Of a DNA stretch of 64,000 nucleotides, positions 38,001 through 45,663 are shown piece by piece; position 1 is the stretch's first letter; each line of letters starts with the position of its first letter. Source of the stretch: Mycobacterium neglectum (GTDB lineage Bacteria > Actinomycetota > Actinomycetes > Mycobacteriales > Mycobacteriaceae); contig NZ_NVQE01000015.1 of NCBI RefSeq assembly GCF_002591975.1, forward strand, positions 62,001-126,000, in the 5' to 3' direction. The notes under the pieces were generated by a model. That model was not told where the DNA came from, searched no databases, and saw nothing but the letters and a program-made list of their open reading frames with translations. Both the position numbers and the translations under genes were made by a program.

Positions 38001-38408
38001 CGCTACGTGGTTACCGCCAACGGCCATCCGGTGCCGCTGCTTGCCACCGACAACCCCGATGTTCAGGTGGGCGGCGTGAGGTTCCGGGCGTGGCAGCCGC
38101 CGAGCGCGCTGCACCCGAGCATCACCGTCGACGGACCGTTGCGGTTCGAATTGCTCGACATTGCCACCGGCACGTCACGCGGCGGCTGCACCTACCACGT
38201 GTCACACCCGGGTGGCCGTTCCTACGAAAGGCCGCCCGTCAACGCCGTTGAGGCCGAGTCGCGGCGCGGCCGCCGCTTCGAGACCACCGGTTTCACACCG
38301 GGCAAGGTCGACATGTCAGACATCCGCGAGAAGCAGGCGCGCCAATCGACCGACGTGGGCGCGCCGGGGATCTTGGATCTGCGCCGAGTGCGTACCGTTC
38401 TGCACTGA
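35067..38408 (+). CDS. Transglutaminase-like protein fused to DUF2126
   Basis: Very large protein of 1113 residues and first gene of the four-gene peptide-modification operon. Residues 1-265 form a bacterial transglutaminase domain with its N-terminal beta region and the triad Cys188 (GSCRDS), His237 (LHAWAE) and Asp253 (LDATSG). The remaining 850 residues are DUF2126, with MGGEPTFVS, KWYPGEPLPRW and the late LELRGFEMPPHYQM. No signal peptide, so cytoplasmic. Proteins of this build are encoded with ATP-grasp-alpha-E genes and were proposed to make or edit peptide tags; no product is known. The next gene starts within its stop (TGATG). Resembles M. tuberculosis Rv2566 from memory. Confidence 0.9.
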   Translation: MGIKVALEHRTSYTFDRLVEVHPHVVRLRPAPHSRTPIEAYSLTVEPADHFINWQQDAFGNFLARLVFPERARSLTITVGLIADLKVINPFDFFIEEYAERVGFTYPKALAEDLKPYLRPVDEADEGSGPGDLVQAWVSNFSVAPGTRTIDFLVALNRAINADVGYSLRMEPGVQTPDHTLRTGIGSCRDSSWLLVSILRQLGLAARFVSGYLVQLTSDVQALDGPSGPAADFTDLHAWAEVYIPGAGWIGLDATSGLFAGEGHIPLSATPHPESAAPITGATGPCETTLDFANIVTRIHEDPRVTLPYTEAAWGAICELGGRVDERLAAGDVRLTMGGEPTFVSIDNQVDPEWTTDADGPHKRRLASDLAARLKKVWAPQGLVHRNQGKWYPGEPLPRWQIGLYWRTDGEPLWRDEALLVDPWQSTPPTIEVAPDAGLRVLGALADGLGLPASQVRSAYEDALSRLGAAVRLPEGEPVAAADDLEADTADARAALIARVEETVAEPAAYVLPLHRADDGSGWASADWRLRRGRIVLLDGDSPAGLRLPLKSISWHPPEPTHAADPLAHRDELPVESETDDAEVVDADAMPTTAVVAEVRDGILYIYLPPTDEAEHFVDLIRRVEAAAAKTDCPVVLEGYGPPPDPRITSTTVTPDPGVIEVNVAPTASFAEQKQQLETLYGEARLARLSTESFDVDGSHGGTGGGNHITLGGITPADSPLLRRPDLLVSMLTYWQRHPSLSYLFSGRFIGTTSQAPRVDEGRADALYELEIAFAEIARLSAGEAPPAHGRSASSAPWIIDRALRHLLTDITGNTHRAEFCIDKLYSPDGPRGRLGLLELRGFEMPPHYQMAMVQSLLVRALVAWFWDEPLRAPLIRHGANLHGRYLLPHFLIHDIADVAADLRAHGVNFDTSWLDPFTEFRFPRIGTAVFDGVEIELRGAIEPWNVLGEEATAGGMARYVDSSVERIQVRLIGADRQRYVVTANGHPVPLLATDNPDVQVGGVRFRAWQPPSALHPSITVDGPLRFELLDIATGTSRGGCTYHVSHPGGRSYERPPVNAVEAESRRGRRFETTGFTPGKVDMSDIREKQARQSTDVGAPGILDLRRVRTVLH

Positions 38409-41047
38409 TGGTCCTACCCGCGGCTAGTCCACACGACATCGACAATCTGCTATCCAGGTATCGCAGCGCGCGAGCGCAGCACGCGCTGTTCGATGTACGC
38501 GGCGGCACGGTCAGCGGGTACGACGAATTCGTCGATCCGGCCGGCAGTATCCGCCCGGCCTGGCTGGAGCTCGCCGAGGCGATCGGCGAACGGGGACGCG
38601 GCGGTCTGAACCAGCTTCGGTCAACGGTGCGCAGCCTCGTCGACAACGACGGCATCACCTACGTCCAAGTCGATCGCAACGGCGACGCCGTCACCAATGG
38701 GCACGGCTCGTCGGAGCCAGGGCGGTGGCACCTCGACGCGTTGCCATTGGTGATCAGCTCGCCCGACTGGGACATCCTGGAAGCCGGTGTGCTGCAGCGC
38801 TCGCGGCTGCTCGACGCCGTGCTGACCGATCTCTACGGCCCGCGCGTATCGGTGACCAGTGGTGTGCTGCCGCCGCAGTTGCTGTTCGCCCACCCCGGCT
38901 ACATCCGAGCGGCGCGGGGCATCGTGGTGCCGGGGCGGCACCAGCTGTTCATGCACGGCTGCGACGTGAGTCGCGCGCGGGACGGCAGCTTCGTGGTCAA
39001 CGCCGACTGGACGCAGGCACCGTCTGGCGCGGGCTACGCGCTGGCCGATCGCCGGGTGGTGGCACACGCCATACCCGACTTGTACGAGCGCATCGGGCCG
39101 CGTCCGGCCTCGCCATGGGCGCAGGCGCTGCGACTCGCGCTGATCGACGCCGCGCCTGAATCGGCGGAAGAACCGGTGGTCGTGGTGCTCAGCCCCGGAA
39201 TTCATTCCGAGACAGCGTTCGACCAGGCCTACGTGGCCAGTGTGCTGGGCTTTCCGTTGGTGGAGAGCGCGGACCTGGTGGTGCGCGACGGCAAGCTGTG
39301 GATGCGATCGATGGGAACGCTCAAGCGCGTCGATGTGGTGTTGCGCAGAGTGGACGCCGAGTACGCGGACCCACTCGACCTGCGCCCGGATTCGCGACTG
39401 GGCGTCGTCGGACTCGTCGAGGTGCTGCGACGCGGCGCGGTCACCGTCGTCAATACGTTGGGTAGCGGCATCCTGGAAAGTCCTGGGCTGCTTCGGTTTC
39501 TACCTGAGCTTGCCGAGCGGCTACTAGGGGAGACACCGCTGCTGCGCACAGCGCCGCTGTACTGGGGCGGCATCAACACCGAACGTTCGCACCTGTTGAG
39601 CAACCTATCGTCGCTGCTGCTTCGTCCGGTCACGGGCGGGGACACCATCGTCGGGCCGGCCCTCACCTCCGCACAGCGCAAGGCGCTCGGGGTGCGCATC
39701 GAAGCGACGCCATGGCAATGGGTCGGCCAGGAACTGCCACAATTCTCCTCGGCGCCGACCGACTACTACCCGGGCGGACTGTCGGCCGCCAGTGTGGGCA
39801 TGCGGTTGTTCACGGTGTCGCAGCGAAGCGGATACGCGCCGATGATCGGCGGGCTGGGATACCTGGTTGCACCAGGGAACGCCGGATTCACGTTGAACAC
39901 CGTTGCAGGCAAAGACATCTGGGTGCGTACGCCGTCGCGGGTGACAGCCGAACGCACCCCCACCGGGCCGGCCGTAGACCTGCCCGCCATCACGCCGAGC
40001 CCCACTGGAGCGGTCAGCTCGCCGCGTGTGCTGTCCGATCTGTTCTGGATGGGCCGCTACGCCGAGCGTGCAGAGAACATGGCCCGGTTGCTCACCGTGA
40101 CCCGTGAGCGCTACCACGAGTTCCGATACCGCCGGGAGCTGCCAGGCAGCGAGTGCGTCCCGGTGCTGCTGACCGCCCTCGGCTCGATCACCGGAACCAG
40201 TACCGGCGACGGCGACTACGCCGAGATGGTGGCGACGGCACCGTCGACGCTGTGGTCGCTGACCGCCGACCGGCACCGTTCGGGCTCGCTCGCGCAATCC
40301 GTCGAACGTCTCGGCCTTGCCGCACGTGCAGTGCGCGACCAGATGTCCAACGACACCTGGATGGTTCTGGCTTCGGTCGAGCGCGCGCTGCTGCATGCTC
40401 CCGACTCACCGCCAGATTCGAAAGCCGAGGGCGAGGCCTTCCTCTCCTCGACGAGCAGCCTCACACTGGCGGGCATGCTGGCCTTGTCGGGGGTCGCCGC
40501 CGAGTCTATGGTGCACGACGTCGGCTGGACGATGATGGACGTCGGTAAACGCATCGAACGAGGGTTGGGATTGACGGCATTGTTGCGTGCCACACTCGCC
40601 ACCGCCCGAAGCCCAGGGGCTGAGCAGACCATCACGGAATCCACACTGGTGGCCTGTGAGTCCTCGGTCATCTATCGGCGGCGTAATCCGGGCATCGTTG
40701 ATGTCGCCGCGATGGCCGACCTGGTGTTGTTCGACGCGGAGAATCCGCGGTCGCTGGCCTACCAGCTCGAGCGGCTGCGTATCGGACTCAAGTCGCTACC
40801 GGGATCGTCGGGCTCTTCGCGGCCCGAGCGGCTGGTCGAGGAAATTCTCACCCGATTGCGCCGCATCGAGCCCGCCGACCTCGAAGAGGTGACGGCCGAC
40901 GGCCGCCGGGCAGACCTCACCTCCTTGCTCAGCGATATGCACGCCGATCTGCGGGACCTGTCGCGCGTCATCACCGCGACGCACCTGTCGCTGCCCGGCG
41001 GCATGCAGCCGCTGTGGGGGCCCGACGAACGCCGGGTGATGCCGTGA
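38408..41047 (+). CDS. Circularly permuted ATP-grasp protein fused to an alpha-E domain
   Basis: Protein of 879 residues. The first 520 or so form the circularly permuted ATP-grasp ligase (YVQVDRNGDAVTNG, PLVISSPDWDILEAGVLQR, GGIGYLV-type segment GGLGYLVAPG). The last 300 form the helical alpha-E domain (DLFWMGRYAERAENMARLL at its start). ATP-grasp enzymes join a carboxylate to an amine with ATP, so amide or peptide bond formation is the inferred reaction. Substrate unknown. It overlaps both neighbours (TGATG and GTGA), implying fixed stoichiometry with the transglutaminases. Confidence 0.9.
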   Translation: MVLPAASPHDIDNLLSRYRSARAQHALFDVRGGTVSGYDEFVDPAGSIRPAWLELAEAIGERGRGGLNQLRSTVRSLVDNDGITYVQVDRNGDAVTNGHGSSEPGRWHLDALPLVISSPDWDILEAGVLQRSRLLDAVLTDLYGPRVSVTSGVLPPQLLFAHPGYIRAARGIVVPGRHQLFMHGCDVSRARDGSFVVNADWTQAPSGAGYALADRRVVAHAIPDLYERIGPRPASPWAQALRLALIDAAPESAEEPVVVVLSPGIHSETAFDQAYVASVLGFPLVESADLVVRDGKLWMRSMGTLKRVDVVLRRVDAEYADPLDLRPDSRLGVVGLVEVLRRGAVTVVNTLGSGILESPGLLRFLPELAERLLGETPLLRTAPLYWGGINTERSHLLSNLSSLLLRPVTGGDTIVGPALTSAQRKALGVRIEATPWQWVGQELPQFSSAPTDYYPGGLSAASVGMRLFTVSQRSGYAPMIGGLGYLVAPGNAGFTLNTVAGKDIWVRTPSRVTAERTPTGPAVDLPAITPSPTGAVSSPRVLSDLFWMGRYAERAENMARLLTVTRERYHEFRYRRELPGSECVPVLLTALGSITGTSTGDGDYAEMVATAPSTLWSLTADRHRSGSLAQSVERLGLAARAVRDQMSNDTWMVLASVERALLHAPDSPPDSKAEGEAFLSSTSSLTLAGMLALSGVAAESMVHDVGWTMMDVGKRIERGLGLTALLRATLATARSPGAEQTITESTLVACESSVIYRRRNPGIVDVAAMADLVLFDAENPRSLAYQLERLRIGLKSLPGSSGSSRPERLVEEILTRLRRIEPADLEEVTADGRRADLTSLLSDMHADLRDLSRVITATHLSLPGGMQPLWGPDERRVMP

Positions 41048-41976
41048 CAGCGTTCCCCGACGGGCCTACCGCGTCGAGATCGAGCCGGAGCTACCAGGTT
41101 TCGCACCGCACGGTGTACCGGTACTCCGACGTCGTCACCAGCAGCTACGGGCGCGGCTTTCTCACACCGCGCGACTCTGCGCGGCAACGTTGTCTTTCGC
41201 ACGAGTTGGCGATCAACCCGGAGGCGGCGGATAGCTCCACCAGCCGCGACGCCTACGGCAACATCAGCTCCTACTTCCATGTCACCGAGCGGCACCAGAC
41301 CCTGTCGATCACGAGCAGTTCGGTGGTTGAGGTGGATCCGACGCCGGCCGACCTCTACGACGGCGGATCGGCCCGCGCGCCGTGGGAGATTTCCCGGCCG
41401 GTCGGCCCGGACGGCGCCCTGGCCACCGAGTTCACCCTCGATCTGCGGACGCACGAGATCACCGACGAGCTGCGTGACTATGCCGCACCGAGTTTCGTGC
41501 CTGAACGCCCACTCATCGAGGTGGTGCGCGACCTGACGTCGCGGATCTACACCGACTTCACCTACCGGTCCGGCTCGACGACGGTGTCGACTCAGGTAGG
41601 CGAGGTTTTGACAGCCCGGGAGGGGGTATGTCAAGACTTCGCGCGGCTGGCCATCGCCTGCCTGCGTGCCAATGGGTTGGCCGCCAGCTATGTATCCGGA
41701 TACCTGGCGACCGACCCGCCGCCGGGAAAGGAACGCATGGTGGGAATCGACGCCACTCACGCATGGGCGTCGGTGTGGACGCCGCAGAACCAATGGCTCG
41801 GTTTCGATCCCACGAATGACCAGATGGTCGACGAGCGTTACATCACCGTCGGCTTCGGTCGCGATTACGCCGACGTGCCGCCGCTGCGCGGCATCATCTA
41901 CACCGACTCCGAGAAAAGTGTCATCGACGTCGCGGTGGACGTGGCGCCCTTCGAGGGTGGCGTCTTGCATGCGTGA
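41044..41976 (+). CDS. Transglutaminase-like protein
   Basis: Cysteine-protease-fold protein of 310 residues. The N-terminal beta domain has the SYQVSHRTVYRYS beginning. The catalytic core follows with Cys196 (GVCQDFA), His239 (THAWAS) and Asp255 (FDPTND). This is the classic COG1305 type that accompanies permuted ATP-grasp genes. It could cleave or transfer the amide bonds made by the ligase. GTG 41044 overlaps the upstream stop by four bases, and its own stop overlaps the next start, so the operon is fully coupled. Confidence 0.9.
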   Translation: MTAFPDGPTASRSSRSYQVSHRTVYRYSDVVTSSYGRGFLTPRDSARQRCLSHELAINPEAADSSTSRDAYGNISSYFHVTERHQTLSITSSSVVEVDPTPADLYDGGSARAPWEISRPVGPDGALATEFTLDLRTHEITDELRDYAAPSFVPERPLIEVVRDLTSRIYTDFTYRSGSTTVSTQVGEVLTAREGVCQDFARLAIACLRANGLAASYVSGYLATDPPPGKERMVGIDATHAWASVWTPQNQWLGFDPTNDQMVDERYITVGFGRDYADVPPLRGIIYTDSEKSVIDVAVDVAPFEGGVLHA

Positions 41977-42994
41977 CTTCACCTGTCCCAACTGTGGCCA
42001 GCGACTGTCGTTTGAGAACTCGCTCTGCCTGTCCTGCAAGAGTTCGTTGGGTTTCTCATTGGAGGATATGGCGCTCCTGGTCATCGCACCCGGCGAAGAG
42101 AGCGAACACGCCGGCGCCGTCGACTCGAGCGAGTATCAGTTGTGCGCGAATCTATATATCGCCAAGTGCAACTGGCTGGTTGAAAAGGCGCCGACCCGAC
42201 GCCTGTGCGCGTCGTGCGCCCTGACGCGGACCCGACCGAACGAGTCCGACACCAAGGCCATGGTGGCGTTCGCCGTCGCGGAGAAGGCAAAACGACGGCT
42301 GATCGTCGAACTGCACGAGATGAAGCTACCGATCGTCGGGCGCGACGAAGATCCGGATTACGGACTCGCATTCGATCTATTGTCCAGTGAGTTCGAGAAG
42401 GTGTTCACCGGTCATGAGAACGGCGTGATCACACTGGACCTCGCCGAGGGTGACGACGTGCACCGAGAGCAACTCAGAGTGGCGATGGACGAGCCGTATC
42501 GGACGATGCTCGGCCACTTCCGCCACGAGATCGGCCACTACTACTATTACCGGCTGGTCGATCCGTCGCAGGACTACAAAGAGCAGTTTCGCAAGCTGTT
42601 CGGCGACGCCGACGCCGACTACCAGGCAGCGCTGGACCGTCACTACAACGAGGGCGCACCACCGAACTGGGAGAAGAAGTTCGTTTCGTCCTATGCCACC
42701 ATGCATCCCGCCGAGGACTGGGCCGAGACCTTCGCCCACTACCTACACATCCGCGACACGTTGGACACCGCAGCTGCGTTCAGCTTCGCTCCCGCGTCCG
42801 CGACATTCGAGCGAGGAGTGCTGGGGCCGAGTGGATTCCAAACGATCATCGACATGTGGCTTCCACTGTCCTGGTCGTTGAACATGATCAACCGCTCGAT
42901 GGGCAAAGAAGACCTTTACCCGTTCGTGCTGCCCGCCGCCGTGCTGGAGAAGATGCGGTTCGTCCACACCGTCATCGAAGAGGTCACCTCTTAG
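41969..42994 (+). CDS. Zinc-ribbon metallopeptidase-like protein
   Basis: Protein of 341 residues and last gene of the operon. The N-terminal zinc ribbon has CPNCGQ and CLSC (Cys 6, 9, 20, 23), and a second Cys set lies at 59, 67, 80 and 83. The middle domain carries a zincin motif HEIGH (His186, Glu187, His190) followed by YYYYRLV, and the third ligand is probably in DWAETFAHYLH. It is therefore a likely cytoplasmic peptidase acting on the product or target of the ATP-grasp/transglutaminase enzymes. ATG 41969 overlaps the upstream stop by eight bases. No inactivating change is seen. Confidence 0.85.
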   Translation: MRDFTCPNCGQRLSFENSLCLSCKSSLGFSLEDMALLVIAPGEESEHAGAVDSSEYQLCANLYIAKCNWLVEKAPTRRLCASCALTRTRPNESDTKAMVAFAVAEKAKRRLIVELHEMKLPIVGRDEDPDYGLAFDLLSSEFEKVFTGHENGVITLDLAEGDDVHREQLRVAMDEPYRTMLGHFRHEIGHYYYYRLVDPSQDYKEQFRKLFGDADADYQAALDRHYNEGAPPNWEKKFVSSYATMHPAEDWAETFAHYLHIRDTLDTAAAFSFAPASATFERGVLGPSGFQTIIDMWLPLSWSLNMINRSMGKEDLYPFVLPAAVLEKMRFVHTVIEEVTS

Positions 42995-43770
42995 TCGGCG
43001 TCGAGATCGGGCGCCCATGGCGCGCCGTTGATATGCCCGCCGCCGTCGGCGAACAACGTATTGCCGGTGAGATAACGCGAGCCGTCGCCGGCCAGGAATA
43101 CCGCGATGGGTGCGATGTCGTCGTAGGGATCGCCCATGCGGCCCATGGGGTTCGCCGCATCTGCGAGCGCTTCCAGTTCCGGGTACTCGCCGATCGCACG
43201 AAAGAAGGCCTGGCTCTTGGCTGCCGGGCAGATCGCGTTGACCGTGACTCCGGTCGGCGCCCACTCCCGGGCCGCGGTACGGGTGAGTGCGCGCAGCGCC
43301 TCCTTGGCCGCGTTGTACTCCAGTGAACCCATGTGCGCATTGACACCGTTGAGGCTGCACATGTTGATGACCCGCCCCCAGCCCTTCTCCTTCATGTGCG
43401 GGAACGCCGCGCGCATCGCCCAGTACGGACCGTAGTAGCCGACGGCGATGCCCTGTGACAGTTGTTCGTCGGTCTTCTTCTCGACCCGACCGATCCCGCC
43501 ACCGCCCCACGCGTTGTTGACCACGATGTCGACGGATCCGTACGTCGAAAGAGCGGTCTGCACCGCATTTTCGACCTGGGGCCGATCGGACACGTCGGTG
43601 GATACAAAGGTGCCGCCTACCGACTCCGCGACAGCTTCGCCTGCGGCCGAGTCGATCTCGGCGACCACCACCTTTGCGCCCTCGTCGGCGAAGCGCCGGA
43701 CGATGCCTTCGCCGATGCCCGCGCCCGCGCCGGTGACCAGGGCCACCTTGCCCTCGAGTTGTCCGCTCAT
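42991..43770 (-). CDS. SDR-family oxidoreductase
   Basis: NAD(P)-dependent oxidoreductase of 259 residues. It has TGAGAGIGEG, VNNAWGGGG in place of the usual NNAG, a Ser in INMCSLNG and YNAAK. The change of the NNAG loop to NNAWGG and Cys before the catalytic Ser are notable, but the catalytic Tyr/Lys are kept. The late GSRYLTGNTLFADGG is typical. It is coupled to the upstream SnoaL-like gene by ATGA. Substrate unknown. It converges on the metallopeptidase gene with a four-base overlap. Confidence 0.87.
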   Translation of the reverse strand: MSGQLEGKVALVTGAGAGIGEGIVRRFADEGAKVVVAEIDSAAGEAVAESVGGTFVSTDVSDRPQVENAVQTALSTYGSVDIVVNNAWGGGGIGRVEKKTDEQLSQGIAVGYYGPYWAMRAAFPHMKEKGWGRVINMCSLNGVNAHMGSLEYNAAKEALRALTRTAAREWAPTGVTVNAICPAAKSQAFFRAIGEYPELEALADAANPMGRMGDPYDDIAPIAVFLAGDGSRYLTGNTLFADGGGHINGAPWAPDLDAD

Positions 43771-44246
43771 GAACCGGCGACCCCCGTAGCCAACAGGTCG
43801 CGCGCCTCGGATTTCCCATCCAGGGTCCGCGTCGTCCGCTCCACGATCTGCCATCGATCGTCGATGAGTTTGAGCCGGAAGTGATTCGCGCCCGCCCGTG
43901 CGACGACGAAGCCGTCGCCGCGGTGGACCAGCAGGACCGACTCGCACACTGCCACCGCGTCGACGCCGTCGACGGTCACCACCGCCGGGCCGAGGAAATG
44001 GCTGCACCCGCGGTTGATCAGACCCTGGTGGGCATCCGAACGCACCATGGCGGCGACGTCCTCGCGACTACGCATCGGCCAGCCCTCGACGTCGTAGCTT
44101 CCGTCGGTGGCCCACAGCTCCGCCGCGGCGTCGGCCTCTCCGGCATCCACCAGCGGACCATACGACGCGATGACCCGCTCGATCGCGCGCTCCTCCTCGA
44201 TGCGTTCGAGCCGTCGCTGCAGCTCGAAAATCCGCTCGTCGTTCAT
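43767..44246 (-). CDS. SnoaL-like / NTF2-fold protein
   Basis: Cytoplasmic protein of 159 residues with the cone-shaped NTF2 fold: helix start IERVIASYGPLVDAGEADAAAELWATDGSY, then the strands HFLGPAVVTVDG and ANHFRLKLIDDRWQIVERT. Family members include dehydratases, isomerases and ring-hydroxylating subunits, so no reaction can be assigned. An N-terminal coiled helix (LQRRLERIEEERA) precedes the domain. It forms a two-gene unit with the SDR. Confidence 0.83.
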   Translation of the reverse strand: MNDERIFELQRRLERIEEERAIERVIASYGPLVDAGEADAAAELWATDGSYDVEGWPMRSREDVAAMVRSDAHQGLINRGCSHFLGPAVVTVDGVDAVAVCESVLLVHRGDGFVVARAGANHFRLKLIDDRWQIVERTTRTLDGKSEARDLLATGVAGS

Positions 44247-44262
44247 CCGAACTCCTTATCGG

Positions 44263-45054
44263 CTAGCGGGATCCCATCAGTTTCTGCATGAACTTGTGCG
44301 TGCCGAGCACCACCTTGGCGCGATCGGGATCATTGCGGCGCGCTACGTCGTCGCCGTTGCCGCCAGCGATGTGGACCGGGCCATGGGGTAGTCGCTCCAG
44401 ACCCTCACGCGCCACGTCCGCCGGTTCGGCGACACGCATGCCGGGCACGTCGAAGTTCAGCCCGACGCGCTCCATGGCAGGCGTGCGGGTGACACCGAGC
44501 ACCAGTTCCAGTACGTCGACGTCGTATTCGCGCAGCTCGAGCCATAAACTCTCGGCGAAGACGCGCCCGAAGGCCTTCACCCCCCCGTAGACGGTGTGCC
44601 GCATCGAGCCCAGGTAGCCGGCCATCGAGCCGACCATCAGGATGCCGCCACGCCGGCGCTCTCGCATGGGCCTACCGAAAAGCTGCACCAGCGCGAGCAT
44701 GGTGCCGATGTTCAGATCGATCACCCGTGCAAAGTCACCCAACTCGCCGTCGAGGAAGGGCTCGCTGCAGGTGTTGGCGCCCGCGTTGTAGATCAGCAGG
44801 CCGACCTCGATGTCCGAGGTGGCGTCGGCGATCTGAGCCACGGCATCGGCGGAGACCAAATCGACAGTGAGCGTTCGTACTTCGACGCCAAGGCTGCGGC
44901 ATGAATCCGCGGTCTCGCCAAGGGGTACCGGCTTTCGGGCGATCAGGACGAGGTTGATTCCCGCGGTGGCCAACTGCCGCGCGAATTCCGCGCCGACACC
45001 CTCAGAGCCGCCGGCCACCACCGCCCACGGTCCGTACTTGGCTAGTTCCGTCAC
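44263..45054 (-). CDS. SDR-family oxidoreductase
   Basis: Short-chain dehydrogenase of 263 residues with a modified cofactor motif (AGGSEGVGAEFA in place of TGxxxGIG), YNAG, a Ser in MVGSMAG and YGGVKAF, where the usual YxxxK is retained. It resembles the 3-ketoacyl reductase/lipid-modifying subgroup of mycobacterial SDRs. GTG 45054 start, 16 bases upstream of the SnoaL-like gene, so co-transcription with the next two genes is likely. Substrate unknown. Confidence 0.84.
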   Translation of the reverse strand: MTELAKYGPWAVVAGGSEGVGAEFARQLATAGINLVLIARKPVPLGETADSCRSLGVEVRTLTVDLVSADAVAQIADATSDIEVGLLIYNAGANTCSEPFLDGELGDFARVIDLNIGTMLALVQLFGRPMRERRRGGILMVGSMAGYLGSMRHTVYGGVKAFGRVFAESLWLELREYDVDVLELVLGVTRTPAMERVGLNFDVPGMRVAEPADVAREGLERLPHGPVHIAGGNGDDVARRNDPDRAKVVLGTHKFMQKLMGSR

Positions 45055-45064
45055 GGTCCTATCT

Positions 45065-45640
45065 CTACCCTGACAGCCGCAGAAAGGCTCTGCCGCGTCC
45101 CGATAGGCGGTAGCCCACGTCGAGACTGATCGTCAGGCCCAGCCCCTTGAGTTGGCGGACGCGGCGTTTGAACCGGCGTACGTCCATCCCGACGCGGTCG
45201 GCCAGATCGGGTGCACGCACCGCCTCGCTGGCCCCGATCATCTGCAGGTACTGGCGCGTCCACGGCTCGGTGGCCGCGTCCCAGCGGTCCAGGCGCGCCG
45301 CGATCGCGGCCACGTCGGCGGCCGACAGCCGGTCGTCGGCGGCGAGGTCGGGTCGTTCGTCGGGCGCCAGGAAGGACACCGCGATCGCATACGTGTGCCG
45401 GGCCGGGCGGCGGTCCAGGTCCCGCTGCGCGGTCGCAGTGTCGGGATAACCGGCGGCGCGCGCCTGGGCGGCGGTGACGCGGTGGCTGCCGGGATACTCC
45501 GCGACGTCGTCGATGCGGATCGTGCCCGCGACCGTGCGTTGCGTACCGCCTGCCTTGGCCCTGGGCACGTCCCAGGCGCGCAGCACAAGTGTGATGTTGC
45601 CGTTAGCGATTCCCTCGGCCGTGTCGCGGTTCAGCAGCAC
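45065..45640 (-). CDS. Conserved actinobacterial protein of unknown function with C-terminal winged helix
   Basis: Cytoplasmic protein of 191 residues. The N-terminal part (TLVLRAWDVPRAKAGG … AGTIRIDDV) has the look of an ASCH/PUA-like beta barrel, a fold often used for RNA or modified-nucleotide binding. The C-terminal 70 residues (DLADRVGMDVRRFKRRVRQLKGLGL) look like a winged helix. These are fold impressions, not confirmed families. The start GTG 45640 is seven bases downstream of a TAGGGT hexamer, so the mRNA is probably leaderless. Divergent from the DUF3097 gene. Confidence 0.65.
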   Translation of the reverse strand: MLLNRDTAEGIANGNITLVLRAWDVPRAKAGGTQRTVAGTIRIDDVAEYPGSHRVTAAQARAAGYPDTATAQRDLDRRPARHTYAIAVSFLAPDERPDLAADDRLSAADVAAIAARLDRWDAATEPWTRQYLQMIGASEAVRAPDLADRVGMDVRRFKRRVRQLKGLGLTISLDVGYRLSGRGRAFLRLSG

Positions 45641-45647
45641 GGAGTTG

Positions 45648-45657
45648 ACCCTACGAT
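45648..45657. promoter_or_regulatory. Overlapping divergent -10 elements
   Basis: Top strand ACCCTACGAT. Read rightwards TACGAT (45652-45657) is six bases before GTG 45664. Read leftwards TAGGGT (45653-45648) is seven bases before GTG 45640. The two hexamers share two base pairs, and both transcripts would be leaderless. The whole gap is 23 bases. Confidence 0.55.
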
Positions 45658-45663
45658 CGCCCG

